Assembly (NCBI RefSeq): GCF_022867865.1
Contig: NZ_JALIEC010000003.1
Span: 1-64,000 of the forward strand
Length of the DNA: 64,000 nucleotides
Direction: 5' to 3'
Source: Phaeobacter sp. J2-8
Lineage (GTDB): Bacteria > Pseudomonadota > Alphaproteobacteria > Rhodobacterales > Rhodobacteraceae
A program made the position numbers and the translations under genes. Below are positions 9,145 to 17,675 of this stretch, piece after piece; position 1 is the first letter of the stretch; the number at the start of each line of letters is the position of its first letter. The notes under the pieces are model-generated. The model was not told where the DNA came from. It did not search any database and saw only the letters and a program-made list of their open reading frames with translations.

Positions 9145-9735
9145 CTATCCTTTGACATAGGGGTCTTTGGGGCTGCGGTCGTCGCTCAGCGATTGTTGCC
9201 GCCGGGTTACCAGACGCTCGATCGCATCTGCCAGATGTACCTCGGCGATATTATAGTCGCCCGCCGCCGTTCGGATGCGATGCGCTTCGATCATCACATC
9301 GGCATGGGTACAGCCCATCGGCGGCTCAAATCGGTAACAGGCAAGTTCAATCAACAGGCCCAGCGGCTCGCGGAAATAGATCGAATCCATGAAGCCGCGA
9401 TCCTTGATGCCGGAATGGGTGATCCCGCGCGCATCAAGCCGGTCGGCGCATTGGCTGAACGTCGCCCTGGAGACATTGAACGCCAGATGATGCACACAGC
9501 CCGGATCGGCGGGGGTCGTTTTATGCGTCGCCTGGCGCTTTTCATTGGTGAATATGGTGATGAGCCGCCCATCGCCGGGGTCGAAATACAGATGGCCCTC
9601 GTCCGGGTTGTCCAGATTGGGTTGATCGAAAATGAACGGCATGCCCAGCACACCTTCCCAGAAATCAAGGCTGGTTTGGCGATCGGCACCGGTCAGCGTG
9701 ATGTGGTGCACGCCCTGAACCTGAAGCTTTTTCAT
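9145..9735 (-). CDS. VOC family protein (glyoxalase/extradiol dioxygenase fold)
   Basis: The 196-residue protein begins at ATG 9735 behind a strong GGGAGGATG site. It has two vicinal-oxygen-chelate halves. Probable metal ligands are the His of GVHHITLTG (residues 10-11), the His of CVHHLAFNV near residue 79, and the Glu of LLIELACY near 130. The family includes ring-cleaving dioxygenases, isomerases and lyases, and the exact reaction here is unknown. It is the first gene of the operon VOC-AKR-FAD oxidoreductase and is divergent from the otn genes, with a 206-base shared upstream region that holds CTCTGC-TG-GCAGAG (9885-9898). Confidence 0.8.
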   Translation of the reverse strand: MKKLQVQGVHHITLTGADRQTSLDFWEGVLGMPFIFDQPNLDNPDEGHLYFDPGDGRLITIFTNEKRQATHKTTPADPGCVHHLAFNVSRATFSQCADRLDARGITHSGIKDRGFMDSIYFREPLGLLIELACYRFEPPMGCTHADVMIEAHRIRTAAGDYNIAEVHLADAIERLVTRRQQSLSDDRSPKDPYVKG

Positions 9736-9941
9736 GATGGCATCCTCCCTTTGGCGGCACGATAGCAATTGATTGCCAAAAAGCGAGGGGGTGCAGGCAG
9801 AAGTGGCCGCCAACCCGGTCATTCCTGTCACCCGCTAACAGTTTTGGTTGTATTCACCTGAAATTGACATGACATTGCGGCAAGCTCTGCTGGCAGAGAT
9901 GTGCCAACTGGGGGCTTGCAGGATGCAAAGAGGGGGGCGGG

Positions 9942-10133
9942 ATGACAACCGTATTGGGCTGTATCGCGGATGATTTCACCGGCGCGACCGATTTGGCTGG
10001 GCTCTTGGCCCGCAGTGGCGTGCCCTGGACCTATTGCCAATCGGGCGGTCAGCAGATCGCGCTGACCCTGAAATCCGGCAATTTCGGCTCCGAGACCTTC
10101 TTTACCGATGCACAGGAAAGACTGGCGTCATGA
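9942..10133 (+). pseudogene. otnK: 3-oxo-tetronate kinase remnant with large in-frame internal deletion
   Basis: Only 63 codons remain. Residues 1-28 match the kinase N-terminus (MTTVLGCIADDFTGATDLAG, with the DDFTGA motif). Residues 29-63 match its extreme C-terminus (ALTLKSGNFGSETFF). Family members are about 420 residues, so roughly 1.1 kb is missing. The junction falls at Gly-Val-Pro: N-terminal halves carry RSGVP and C-terminal halves PGVPW, so recombination between short GGCGTGCC repeats would make exactly this fusion. The frame and the ATGA overlap with otnC are kept, so downstream translation should survive. The product cannot be an active kinase. Confidence 0.85.
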
Positions 10134-10780
10134 GCGTCGAGGCCCGCTTGCGCGAACAGATCTGCCTGCTGGCGAAATCCATGTTCGACCGTGGCCTGAC
10201 CGGCGGCAGCACCGGCAATATCTCGGCCCGGACCGAAGATGGCGGGCTGTTGGTCAGCCCCACCGGCACCAGTTTCGGGCGGCTCGATCCCGGACGGCTC
10301 AGCCGCTTTGACGCCAATGGCACACATATCAGCGGTGACAAACCGACCAAGGAAATGCCGCTGCATTCGGCGTTTTATGACACCCGCAGCACGGCGGGCG
10401 CGGTGGTGCATCTGCATTCCTGCCACTCGGTTGCGCTGTCGATGATGCCGGATGCGGATGAGGATAATTTCCTGCCACCGCTCACGCCTTATGGCATCAT
10501 GAAACTGGGCCGGGTCAAGCTGTTGCCGTTCTTCCTGCCCGGCGACCCAGAGATGGGCGAGGCCGTGCGCGGTCTGGCGGGTAAACGCAGTGCCGTCATG
10601 CTGGCCAATCATGGGCCGGTTGTGGCGGGCAAGGATATCGAGGCCGCCTGCAACGCCATCGAAGAGCTGGAGGATACCGCGCGTCTGGCAATGATGACCC
10701 GTGGTCTGAACCCGCGCGAAATCGGCCCGGATATGGTGCAGAAACTGGTGACGAAATTTAATGTGGAGTGGGACGGATGA
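10130..10780 (+). CDS. otnC: 3-oxo-tetronate 4-phosphate decarboxylase (class II aldolase family)
   Basis: The 216-residue class II aldolase/adducin protein matches OtnC, which decarboxylates 3-oxo-tetronate 4-phosphate to dihydroxyacetone phosphate in C4 acid-sugar use. Family marks are GLTGGSTGNISAR near the N-terminus, the conserved Lys/Glu segment KPTKEMPLHSAFY, the zinc-binding VVHLHSCH, and ANHGPVVAGKD. ATG 10130 overlaps the stop of the otnK remnant (ATGA). Without OtnK its phosphorylated substrate would have to come from a kinase elsewhere. otnI follows with another ATGA overlap. Confidence 0.88.
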   Translation: MSVEARLREQICLLAKSMFDRGLTGGSTGNISARTEDGGLLVSPTGTSFGRLDPGRLSRFDANGTHISGDKPTKEMPLHSAFYDTRSTAGAVVHLHSCHSVALSMMPDADEDNFLPPLTPYGIMKLGRVKLLPFFLPGDPEMGEAVRGLAGKRSAVMLANHGPVVAGKDIEAACNAIEELEDTARLAMMTRGLNPREIGPDMVQKLVTKFNVEWDG

Positions 10781-11547
10781 AGTTTTCTGCCAATCTGGGA
10801 TTTCTGTGGAATGACCGCCCGCTGCCAGATGCCATTCGCGCCGCCAAAGCCGCAGGTTTTGATGCGGTGGAATGCCATTGGCCTTATGACATCCCGGCGG
10901 AAGAGGTGCGCGCGGCGCTGGACGAAACCGGCCTGTCCATGCTGGGTTTGAACACAAGCCGGGGCAATCTGGCGGCGGGTGAAAACGGTCTTAGCGCGCT
11001 GCCCGGACGCGAGGCCGAGGCGCGTGCCGCGATTGATGTCGCGCTGGATTATGCCCGGATCATCGGTGCCGCCAATATCCATGTGATGGCCGGTTTTACC
11101 AGCGGTGCCGCGGCGCAACGCACCTTTGTCGGCAACCTGAAATATGCCTGCAAACGGGCGGCGCAGCAGGGGTTTACCATCCTGATTGAGCCGCTCAACA
11201 AATACGACGCGCCGGGCTATTTCCTTAGCAGGACGGAACAGGCGCTGGATCTGATTGATGCGGTGGGGGCGGACAATCTGAAACTGATGTTTGATTGCTA
11301 CCATGTGCAATTGATGGAGGGCGATCTGAGCAACAGGATCGAAGCCTTGATGCCGTGGATTGGCCATATTCAGTTTGCATCGGTCCCGGATCGCGGCGCA
11401 CCGGACCATGGCGAGATCAATTATGCCTATATTTTCGGGGTCTTGTCGGGGCTGGGCTATGGCGCGGCGCTGGGGGCGGAATACAAACCGGGCGGGGACA
11501 CCGATGCCACTTTGGGGTGGATGAAGACGATAGGGGGCCGGACATGA
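10777..11547 (+). CDS. otnI: 2-oxo-tetronate isomerase (hydroxypyruvate isomerase-like)
   Basis: The 256-residue TIM-barrel protein of the Hyi/OtnI family isomerises 2-oxo-tetronate to 3-oxo-tetronate ahead of OtnK and OtnC. The start MKFSANLGFLWNDRPLPDAI is typical, and metal-binding positions lie in ILIEPLNKYDAPGYF and KLMFDCYHVQ, ending with GAEYKPG. ATG 10777 overlaps the otnC stop by four bases; a GTG three codons upstream is less likely. Plain hydroxypyruvate isomerase is the alternative call, but gene order supports OtnI. Confidence 0.85.
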   Translation: MKFSANLGFLWNDRPLPDAIRAAKAAGFDAVECHWPYDIPAEEVRAALDETGLSMLGLNTSRGNLAAGENGLSALPGREAEARAAIDVALDYARIIGAANIHVMAGFTSGAAAQRTFVGNLKYACKRAAQQGFTILIEPLNKYDAPGYFLSRTEQALDLIDAVGADNLKLMFDCYHVQLMEGDLSNRIEALMPWIGHIQFASVPDRGAPDHGEINYAYIFGVLSGLGYGAALGAEYKPGGDTDATLGWMKTIGGRT

Positions 11548-11765
11548 CAAAATCGCTTAGCCAGCAATTGGACGTGCGTCATCCGATGTTCAACCCGCTG
11601 TGGCGGCGCATTGCGCTGGTCGGGGTCACCGGTGGATGGACGGTGTTTGAGCTGATCAATGGCAATTATGTCTGGGGGCTGCTCTTTGGTGCGGCGGTGG
11701 CCTGGTGCGGTTATCATTTCTTTTTCAACTGGGAACACCAGGCGCCGCTCGACAAAGAGGAGTGA
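11544..11765 (+). CDS. Small membrane protein at the end of the otn operon
   Basis: The 73-residue protein starts at ATG 11544 and overlaps the otnI stop (ATGA), so it is translationally coupled. Two hydrophobic segments are visible (IALVGVTGGWTVFELI and YVWGLLFGAAVAWCGYHFFF), followed by an acidic tail. I do not recognise a named family. Coupling to the C4 acid-sugar genes may be accidental, since such small membrane proteins are often found at operon ends. Confidence 0.65.
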   Translation: MTKSLSQQLDVRHPMFNPLWRRIALVGVTGGWTVFELINGNYVWGLLFGAAVAWCGYHFFFNWEHQAPLDKEE

Positions 11766-11780
11766 CCCCTCAGGCGGCCA

Positions 11781-12839
11781 TCACCCAACCGGCACCAGAT
11801 GATTGTCCCAGGCGCGTGTCGCATGGGACAGCGGTTTCAGCCGGTCCCGCACCGCCAGAATGCCGCCCAATCCATCGGTTGCGACAAGCCCGGCGGTCCC
11901 CGCCGCCAGCCCACAGACATCCGCCCGCAAATGGCTTTGCTGAAATGCGCCGTTGCGATCAAACAGATGCACTCGCCCGCCACGCGGCGAGGTAATGCCA
12001 ACCGTCTCCCCGGCGATTGCCACGCTGCCGGCATAGCCCTGCATCGCCAATTGCTCGGCCTCGGGGGCGGTGCAGAGCACGGGCGGTGCTCCACGCTGGT
12101 GCAGGCCCAGAAGCGGCACCGCATCCGGCAGCGCACCCTGCCATTGCATCGCAAAGGCCAGCACGCCCGCGTCCCAGGCGATGTGCCGGATCGAAGCATG
12201 GTGCAGCGCTGCGGGCAGGGTCACCTGTTCCAGCAACGCGCCCTCGGCCGTCAGGTAGCTGAGGTTCGGGCGCATGGTGTCCAGGTTCAGCTTGTCGCGC
12301 CCATGGTCGGGATGGGTGCGAATGCCGCCATTGGCGACCGCAAGGACATCCCCGGGCAGCGCCAGAACCTCATGCGGGCCGATCCCGCCTGAGGTGATTT
12401 CGCCGATGCGGGCATAGCCGTCATCGCGCGCCCACAGCCCAAGAAGCCCCTGACCGCTGGCAATGTCGTTTTCAGTGGTGACCAGCACGCGACCCCCGGC
12501 AATGAATGCGCCGTGGCCGTAAAAATGCCGCCCTTTGGGGGTGGTCAGACGATGGCTGATTGTGCCGCGCATACAGTCAATGACCAGCGCGAAATCGCCG
12601 GGGCGACGGGCAAATGCCACGGCCTCTGGCGCGGTGGGGTGGGCGGTGGCCGCATGGCCGCGACCGGGAAGCGCAATGCGAAACAGGTCATGGCCCCTGT
12701 CATCCAGCCCAAACAAGGTATAGCCGCCGTCGCCCTCTCTTGCGGCCGCAAGGAATGACGGATTGTTGGCATCTGCCCATGTCGCGCCAGGCAGCGACGC
12801 GCCGGCCAGAAGGGCCGCAAGAAACGCACGCCGTTGCAT
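11781..12839 (-). CDS. DUF1513 domain-containing protein (iron-locus periplasmic protein)
   Basis: The 352-residue protein starts MQRRAFLAALLAGASLPGAT and is exported; the RR followed by a hydrophobic stretch could be a Tat or Sec signal. The rest suggests a beta-propeller: repeated strands such as VAFARRPGDFALVID, HFYGHGAFIAGGRVLVTTEN and LALPGDVLAVANGGIRTHPD are characteristic of DUF1513. In many proteobacteria this family follows imelysin and di-haem oxidoreductase genes in iron-regulated loci, as here. It is the last gene of the leftward cluster, three bases after the second imelysin gene. Biochemical role unknown. Confidence 0.8.
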   Translation of the reverse strand: MQRRAFLAALLAGASLPGATWADANNPSFLAAAREGDGGYTLFGLDDRGHDLFRIALPGRGHAATAHPTAPEAVAFARRPGDFALVIDCMRGTISHRLTTPKGRHFYGHGAFIAGGRVLVTTENDIASGQGLLGLWARDDGYARIGEITSGGIGPHEVLALPGDVLAVANGGIRTHPDHGRDKLNLDTMRPNLSYLTAEGALLEQVTLPAALHHASIRHIAWDAGVLAFAMQWQGALPDAVPLLGLHQRGAPPVLCTAPEAEQLAMQGYAGSVAIAGETVGITSPRGGRVHLFDRNGAFQQSHLRADVCGLAAGTAGLVATDGLGGILAVRDRLKPLSHATRAWDNHLVPVG

Positions 12840-12842
12840 GGG

Positions 12843-13820
12843 CTAGTCCCCGTCGGCAGAGTTGAACCCCTGGCTCAGCCCCATGCCCCCGCCAATTTCC
12901 GCCGCCAGCGCATCGCGCACATAGGCCACCTTTTGTTGCAGGATCTCGACCCGCAAGCGGCCAGTGGGGTTGGAGACCCCGGCAAAAATCGGGTCGTCCA
13001 GCGCCGCCGCCGTATCAAAGGCGGCGTCAAAGGCCGCTTCGGATGCCGGAATCGGCGCATCCGCCATGGCGCGGGCCAGATTGCGCAGCGCCGTTAGCGA
13101 CAGCACCACATTGCGCAGCGAACGTTCGGAGCGCCGCGCCTCGGCACGGGTTGGGCGCGGGCGGTCAAATGTGCCCAAGGGACGGCCAAGGCGTTGATCT
13201 TTGGTGAACTCCACCCCCGTCAGCAGCGCGGTGTAAAGCGTCTGATCGACTTCGCGCGGGGCAAGATAGGTGGTGTTGTCCTCTGCGCCGGCGCTGGTCA
13301 TCACCTGGGCGTAATCCGCCCAATCGGTTGCGATGTCCCCGGCCATCCGTTCCAGATCGGCGGCGATGGCGATCACCAGCCGACAGGTGTAATCCTGCGC
13401 GGTGAAACTGTCGCCATACAGCAGATGTTCCAGGCCAAAGAAGCCGCGCGCGGCAACCGAGACTTCGGCAAATTCCACCGGATCATCCACGACGGGATCG
13501 GCGTCGGCGATCAATTGCGCCAGCGCCTTTGGGCAGGCGCCGCGGCTGTCTGGCCAGAATGCAATCGCCAGCGCCCGCCCGTCGCGTTCAATCGGACCAA
13601 AGGTCAAATGGCTGGCGCCCAGCCAGGCATCGAACGCTTGGTGATAGGCCGGGATCACCGCCGGTGCCGAACAATCCTGAACCGCGACCTCATGGAGCGC
13701 CGCACTGGCGTTGGCGAAATTCGCAATGGCTGGGCGAATATGGTCGTCCAGCACGTGGGGCAGATCGGCATGGGCCGTGGTGGCGACGCAAACCGCAACG
13801 GCGGCAATCAGGGACTTCAT
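12843..13820 (-). CDS. Imelysin family protein (second copy)
   Basis: A 325-residue secreted protein with signal peptide MKSLIAAVAVCVATTAHA. It is of the imelysin (M75/insulin-cleaving-peptidase-like) helical fold: FFGLEHLLYGD aligns with the helix that carries GxHxxE in classical members. Here the motif reads GLEHLL, so the metal-binding set is not canonical. These proteins are iron-regulated periplasmic or outer-membrane proteins thought to act in iron uptake. The ATG at 13820 overlaps the stop of the di-haem oxidoreductase, and DUF1513 follows three bases later, indicating one transcript. Confidence 0.8.
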   Translation of the reverse strand: MKSLIAAVAVCVATTAHADLPHVLDDHIRPAIANFANASAALHEVAVQDCSAPAVIPAYHQAFDAWLGASHLTFGPIERDGRALAIAFWPDSRGACPKALAQLIADADPVVDDPVEFAEVSVAARGFFGLEHLLYGDSFTAQDYTCRLVIAIAADLERMAGDIATDWADYAQVMTSAGAEDNTTYLAPREVDQTLYTALLTGVEFTKDQRLGRPLGTFDRPRPTRAEARRSERSLRNVVLSLTALRNLARAMADAPIPASEAAFDAAFDTAAALDDPIFAGVSNPTGRLRVEILQQKVAYVRDALAAEIGGGMGLSQGFNSADGD

Positions 13821-15364
13821 CACAGGCTCTCCAGGAAACGGATCAGGGCGGCGCGGTCTTGGGGTGGCATGTCGACCACTTGGGTCTTGGCGGTCTCGGC
13901 CTCGCCGCCGTGCCACAACACGGCCTCAAGCAAGGACCGCGCGCGACCGTCATGCAGGAATTGACTGTGACCGCTGACCTGTTGGCTCAGGCCGATCCCC
14001 CAAAGCGGCGGGGTGCGCCATTCCCGCCCCGTTGCCACGCTTTCGGGGCGATTGTCGGCCAGGGCATCGCCCATGTCGTGCAACAGGAAGTCCGAATAGG
14101 GCCAGATCAGCTGAAACGACTGGGGGTCGCGGTCGACCAGCCGATGGGTGACGTATTTCGGCGTGTGACAGGCGGCGCAGCCGGTGTCGTAAAAGATCTG
14201 TTTGCCGCGCAGCACCACCGGATCGTCGACATCGCGCCGCGCCGGGACACCAAGATTGCGCGAGTAAAAGGCGACGAGATCCATGCCGATCTGGTCAATC
14301 TCGAACACCCGGTCGTCGCCGTCGCCATGTGGCGCATTCTGACAGGCGGATTGCGCCGGGGTGCAATCGCCGCCCCCCGCAGGAAACAGCGGGCTGGAAA
14401 TCCCGATGTCACCGGCAAAGGCGGCGGCGCTTTGTTCTTCGACCGTCGGCTTGCCGCCTTTCCAGCCGAACCGGCCCAGCATCGGCGCATCATGCACCAG
14501 CGACCAATTGATTGCGGCGCGCCCGGAAATGCCGTCGCCGTCGCGGTCGTCCGGGTCGGCCTGTGCCAGAATATCCGCCGCCGGAATTGCCTCGATCAGC
14601 CCGAGGCCGATCATTGGCGGGGCAACGCGGGGCGACAGTTGGACATTGTCGGCCAGCGGGCCATAGCCGGGATCGCGCAGGTCATATTCCGGGACCCGCA
14701 GCATCGCGATTTCGCCGCCAGACAGCGGCAGGGCGACGTCATTGTACTGTACCACCATCTGCGCTTCGGCGGCGTGACCCTGCATCGCCAGATCCTGAAG
14801 CTGCCCGCCGTAGGTGGGCTCTGGTCGGGTGCGGGGGGTGTCGACGCCGATACCGGCCAGATAACGTTCCAACCGGGTGGCCGGGGCATCCGCCGGGGCG
14901 GGTACCGACAGGCGCAGGAACATGGACACCCGCGAATCCGCTTCGCCTTCGGGTGTATGGCCGCGCCCGTCCTTTAGATGGCATCGCTGACACGACCGGG
15001 CATTGTACAGCGGACCCAATCCATCAGAGGCCAGCGTAGACGAGGGCGAAGACACCCAGAGCTTGCGAAACAGGCCATTGCCAAGCTTGAAGTCCAATTC
15101 GCCGTCAAAGCCAATATTGGCCGAGGGCTGCGAATAGGCATCCGCATCACTGCGCGCCCGCACCGTGGCGGCCCCGCCCGGATTGGTTTCAAAGGCTTCT
15201 GCTTTGGTGAAATCTGTGGTCGGCGCGACGACACCGGCAATACGGTCCGCTTCGGCGTCGGATCGCGCGATGATGTTCAGATGCAAATCATCCAGCGTAA
15301 CTGTCTCGGCATCCGCCGCCATTGCCGCGCCCAGCAGGGCGAGGACCATCAGTGAACATCGCAT
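13820..15364 (-). CDS. Di-haem oxidoreductase family protein (c-type, DUF1111)
   Basis: The 514-residue periplasmic protein has signal peptide MRCSLMVLALLGAAMAADA and two haem c sites, CQRCH at 125-129 and CAACH at 396-400. This is the DUF1111 'di-haem oxidoreductase, putative peroxidase' family (COG3488), which commonly neighbours imelysin genes. A redox role in periplasmic iron handling is plausible but unproven. The start MRCSLMV was chosen because a signal peptide begins there; longer in-frame extensions upstream look non-coding. It lies 49 bases after bfr on the same strand and is coupled by overlap to the second imelysin gene. Confidence 0.85.
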   Translation of the reverse strand: MRCSLMVLALLGAAMAADAETVTLDDLHLNIIARSDAEADRIAGVVAPTTDFTKAEAFETNPGGAATVRARSDADAYSQPSANIGFDGELDFKLGNGLFRKLWVSSPSSTLASDGLGPLYNARSCQRCHLKDGRGHTPEGEADSRVSMFLRLSVPAPADAPATRLERYLAGIGVDTPRTRPEPTYGGQLQDLAMQGHAAEAQMVVQYNDVALPLSGGEIAMLRVPEYDLRDPGYGPLADNVQLSPRVAPPMIGLGLIEAIPAADILAQADPDDRDGDGISGRAAINWSLVHDAPMLGRFGWKGGKPTVEEQSAAAFAGDIGISSPLFPAGGGDCTPAQSACQNAPHGDGDDRVFEIDQIGMDLVAFYSRNLGVPARRDVDDPVVLRGKQIFYDTGCAACHTPKYVTHRLVDRDPQSFQLIWPYSDFLLHDMGDALADNRPESVATGREWRTPPLWGIGLSQQVSGHSQFLHDGRARSLLEAVLWHGGEAETAKTQVVDMPPQDRAALIRFLESL

Positions 15365-15413
15365 CGTGCCAAACCTTACTGGCGCGCCACCGGTGCGGCG
15401 CGCCGAAATGGGA

Positions 15414-15899
15414 TTATTCCGCTTCGTTTGCCGGTTTGGCCTGAAGCTGTCCATACTTGGCGTCGCCCAAAGTGCCATAAAGGTCGATCTGGGTTTCAAG
15501 AAAGTCGATGTGACCTTCTTCGTCGGTGATCAATGCCTCGAACAGGTTCTTGGACACATAGTCGCCGACCTTGTCGCAATGTTCGCGGGCCTCGATATAA
15601 AGCGTGCGAGCGTCATGTTCGCCGGCCAGATCGGCCTCCAGCGTTTCCTTGACGTTTTCGCCAATGCGCAGCGGGTCCAGTTTTTGCAGGTTCGGATGGC
15701 CCTCAAGAAACAGGATGCGCTGAATCAACTTGTCAGCATGGTGCATCTCTTCGATGCTTTCGGCGCGGGATTTATCCGCCAGATGACCAAAACCCCAGTC
15801 TTCTTGCAGCCGGTAATGCAGCCAATATTGGCTGACTGCGGTCAATTCCGACCGCAATGCGGCGTTCAGATATTCGATGACTTTTTTGTCGCCCTTCAT
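15414..15899 (-). CDS. bfr: Bacterioferritin
   Basis: A cytoplasmic 24-mer iron store of 161 residues per subunit. All six ferroxidase ligands are at canonical positions: Glu18, Glu51, His54, Glu94, Glu127 and His130. The haem-binding Met52 is also present (EEMHHADKL). It oxidises Fe2+ and stores it as ferric mineral. ATG 15899 overlaps the stop of the Bfd gene by four bases, so the store and its iron-release ferredoxin are translationally coupled. Its place between periplasmic imelysin genes suggests uptake and storage share regulation. Confidence 0.97.
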   Translation of the reverse strand: MKGDKKVIEYLNAALRSELTAVSQYWLHYRLQEDWGFGHLADKSRAESIEEMHHADKLIQRILFLEGHPNLQKLDPLRIGENVKETLEADLAGEHDARTLYIEAREHCDKVGDYVSKNLFEALITDEEGHIDFLETQIDLYGTLGDAKYGQLQAKPANEAE

Positions 15900-16141
15900 C
15901 GTGACGTACTCCTTTTCTTGCGATCCCGCAGGTTTTGCAGGTTGGCTGGAACTTCAATACTGGGGCTATTTGCCATCGTGTCCAGAAACAGTGGCAAACA
16001 TCCGCCACAATCGGCGCGCTTGCCCAATGCGCGATAGATTTTGCCGGGGGTGATGATCGTGTCACTGTCGGCGGCCCGCATCCAATCCATGGCGGCGTGG
16101 ATGTCGGTGTCGCGGATGTTTTGGCAATGGCAGACAATCAT
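15896..16141 (-). CDS. bfd: Bacterioferritin-associated ferredoxin
   Basis: Bfd is a small [2Fe-2S] protein that docks on bacterioferritin and passes electrons to mobilise stored iron. The 81-residue protein has the BFD four-cysteine set: CHC at the N-terminus ([11 protein letters not shown]) and CGGC near residue 45. ATG 16141 follows AAGGGGA at good spacing; an earlier in-frame ATG at 16159 would destroy that ribosome site. Beyond about residue 60 lies a short extension rich in Arg and Lys (DRKKRSTSR). It precedes and overlaps bfr. Confidence 0.92.
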   Translation of the reverse strand: MIVCHCQNIRDTDIHAAMDWMRAADSDTIITPGKIYRALGKRADCGGCLPLFLDTMANSPSIEVPANLQNLRDRKKRSTSR

Positions 16142-16213
16142 GATGTTCCCCTTGGGCAAAGGGCCGGGGCAAAGGCGCGCCCCGGCAATTGGCTTATTGG
16201 AAGTCGGTCGGAT

Positions 16214-17470
16214 TTACTGGAAAACCGCGTTGGGATTGTCGAGGCTGTCGGAGCCTTCAAAGCCGATTTGATCCAGCTCCAGCGCGCTGACCGCGCGTTC
16301 GATTTCGCGGGTCTGGGCAACCAGACCGTCAACCGCCCCCATGATCAACGCTTCACCGGCTTCGTTGCCGCGTTCCAGCATCTGGTCATAAGAGAAGCCC
16401 GCCTCGGCGGCGGTCTTGATCTGGCCCAGTTCCATCATTGTATGGCTGAGGGCCGTGCGCAGGGCGGCGTCGGTGGCGGCATCTGCGGCGGCGACCAGCG
16501 ACGACAGGCTTTCACCGGACACAACCGTGCCATCCACCCGGACATATTCGCCAAGATAGACGTTCTGCACGCCCAATCCGTCATAGTAATGGCTGTTGTG
16601 GGTGTTGTCCGAGAAGCAGTCATGCTCTTCTTCCGGGTCGTTCAGCATCACGCCCAGTTTCATCCGCTCGCCCGCTTGTTCGCCATAAGACAGCGATCCC
16701 ATGCCGGTCAGGATTGCCACGATGCCGGCGTCTTCGTCGGCGGTCACGGCGGTGCGACCTTCGCCGCCTTCGGCCCATTGTGCGGCCATCCATTCCAGAT
16801 CCGCCACCAAAAGATCGGTCGCAGCCTGAAGATATGCGCCCCGACGGTCGCAATTGTTGTTGGTGCAGTCGTCACCAGTGCCGAAATCGGTCCAGGGACG
16901 GTTGCCCGCGCCATGTTCGGTCCCGTTCAGATCCTGCCCCCAGAGCAGGAATTCAATCGCGTGATAGCCGGATGCGACGTTTGATTCGACTTCATCGGCC
17001 TCGTGCAGCGTCTCGGAGATCAGTTCGGGGGTGATGTCAGAGGCGTCGATGTCGGTGCCAGACAGGGTGAATTCCGGGTTCGCCACCACGTTCAGAACCG
17101 CATATTCGTTTTCATCAGTTGCGCCGCCATAGGCCGCGTCAACATAGTCAATCAAACCCTCATCCAGCGGCCAGGCGTTTACCTTGCCTTCCCAGTCATC
17201 AACGATGGCGTTACCAAAGCGGAACACCTCGGTCTGTTGATAGGGAACGCGCGCAGCAAGCCATGCGGCGCGGGCGGTTTGCAGCGCCTCGGCGGATGGC
17301 TCGGCAATCAGCGCCTCGACTGCGGTCTGCAGGGTGCGCGCGGTGGTCAGGCTGTCTTCATATCCGGCTTGGGCGATATCGGCATAGGTGTTCAGCACCT
17401 CGGCTTTGCCTGCAAAGGCGGGCAGCGCGGTTGTGGCGGTCAATGCCATCGCAATCGTCAGGGATTTCAT
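16214..17470 (-). CDS. Imelysin family protein (iron-regulated, first copy)
   Basis: The 418-residue exported protein has signal peptide MKSLTIAMALTATTALPAFA. It carries the imelysin/IrpA signature GYHAIEFLLWGQD (residues 168-180), including the GxHxxE metal-site motif with His170 and Glu173. Homologues are induced by iron starvation and act at the cell envelope, probably in iron acquisition; proteolytic activity is disputed. It is the first gene of the leftward iron cluster, with bfd 72 bases downstream. Two direct repeats 79-107 bases upstream of its ATG look like an operator. Confidence 0.9.
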   Translation of the reverse strand: MKSLTIAMALTATTALPAFAGKAEVLNTYADIAQAGYEDSLTTARTLQTAVEALIAEPSAEALQTARAAWLAARVPYQQTEVFRFGNAIVDDWEGKVNAWPLDEGLIDYVDAAYGGATDENEYAVLNVVANPEFTLSGTDIDASDITPELISETLHEADEVESNVASGYHAIEFLLWGQDLNGTEHGAGNRPWTDFGTGDDCTNNNCDRRGAYLQAATDLLVADLEWMAAQWAEGGEGRTAVTADEDAGIVAILTGMGSLSYGEQAGERMKLGVMLNDPEEEHDCFSDNTHNSHYYDGLGVQNVYLGEYVRVDGTVVSGESLSSLVAAADAATDAALRTALSHTMMELGQIKTAAEAGFSYDQMLERGNEAGEALIMGAVDGLVAQTREIERAVSALELDQIGFEGSDSLDNPNAVFQ

Positions 17471-17547
17471 ATCGGGGTGTCCTTTGCGTCTTGGAATGTC
17501 CGGATGCCTACACGTGAATTTCCGAGTGCCGGACGGGTTGCCAAATA

Positions 17548-17601
17548 CCTGACTTTATCTGTTGGAAATGTCAATGCTGACTTTTTTAGTCGGACAAATG
17601 C
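17548..17601 (-). promoter_or_regulatory. Tandem 28-bp-spaced repeats upstream of the iron cluster
   Basis: CTGACTTTATCTGTTGGAAA (17549) and CTGACTTTTTTAGTCGGACA (17577) align with period 28. The second copy contains an imperfect inverted repeat TGACT-N6-AGTCG. They lie upstream of the first imelysin gene, where an iron-responsive regulator (Irr, RirA or IscR class in Rhodobacterales) would be expected. Which protein binds is not known from sequence. Confidence 0.5.
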
Positions 17602-17675
17602 AGGCGGCTGCATCGCCCGCGACCTATGTGTTAGCCTTGGGGAATTGACGTCAGCCGCGATCTGGGAAACGCCTC

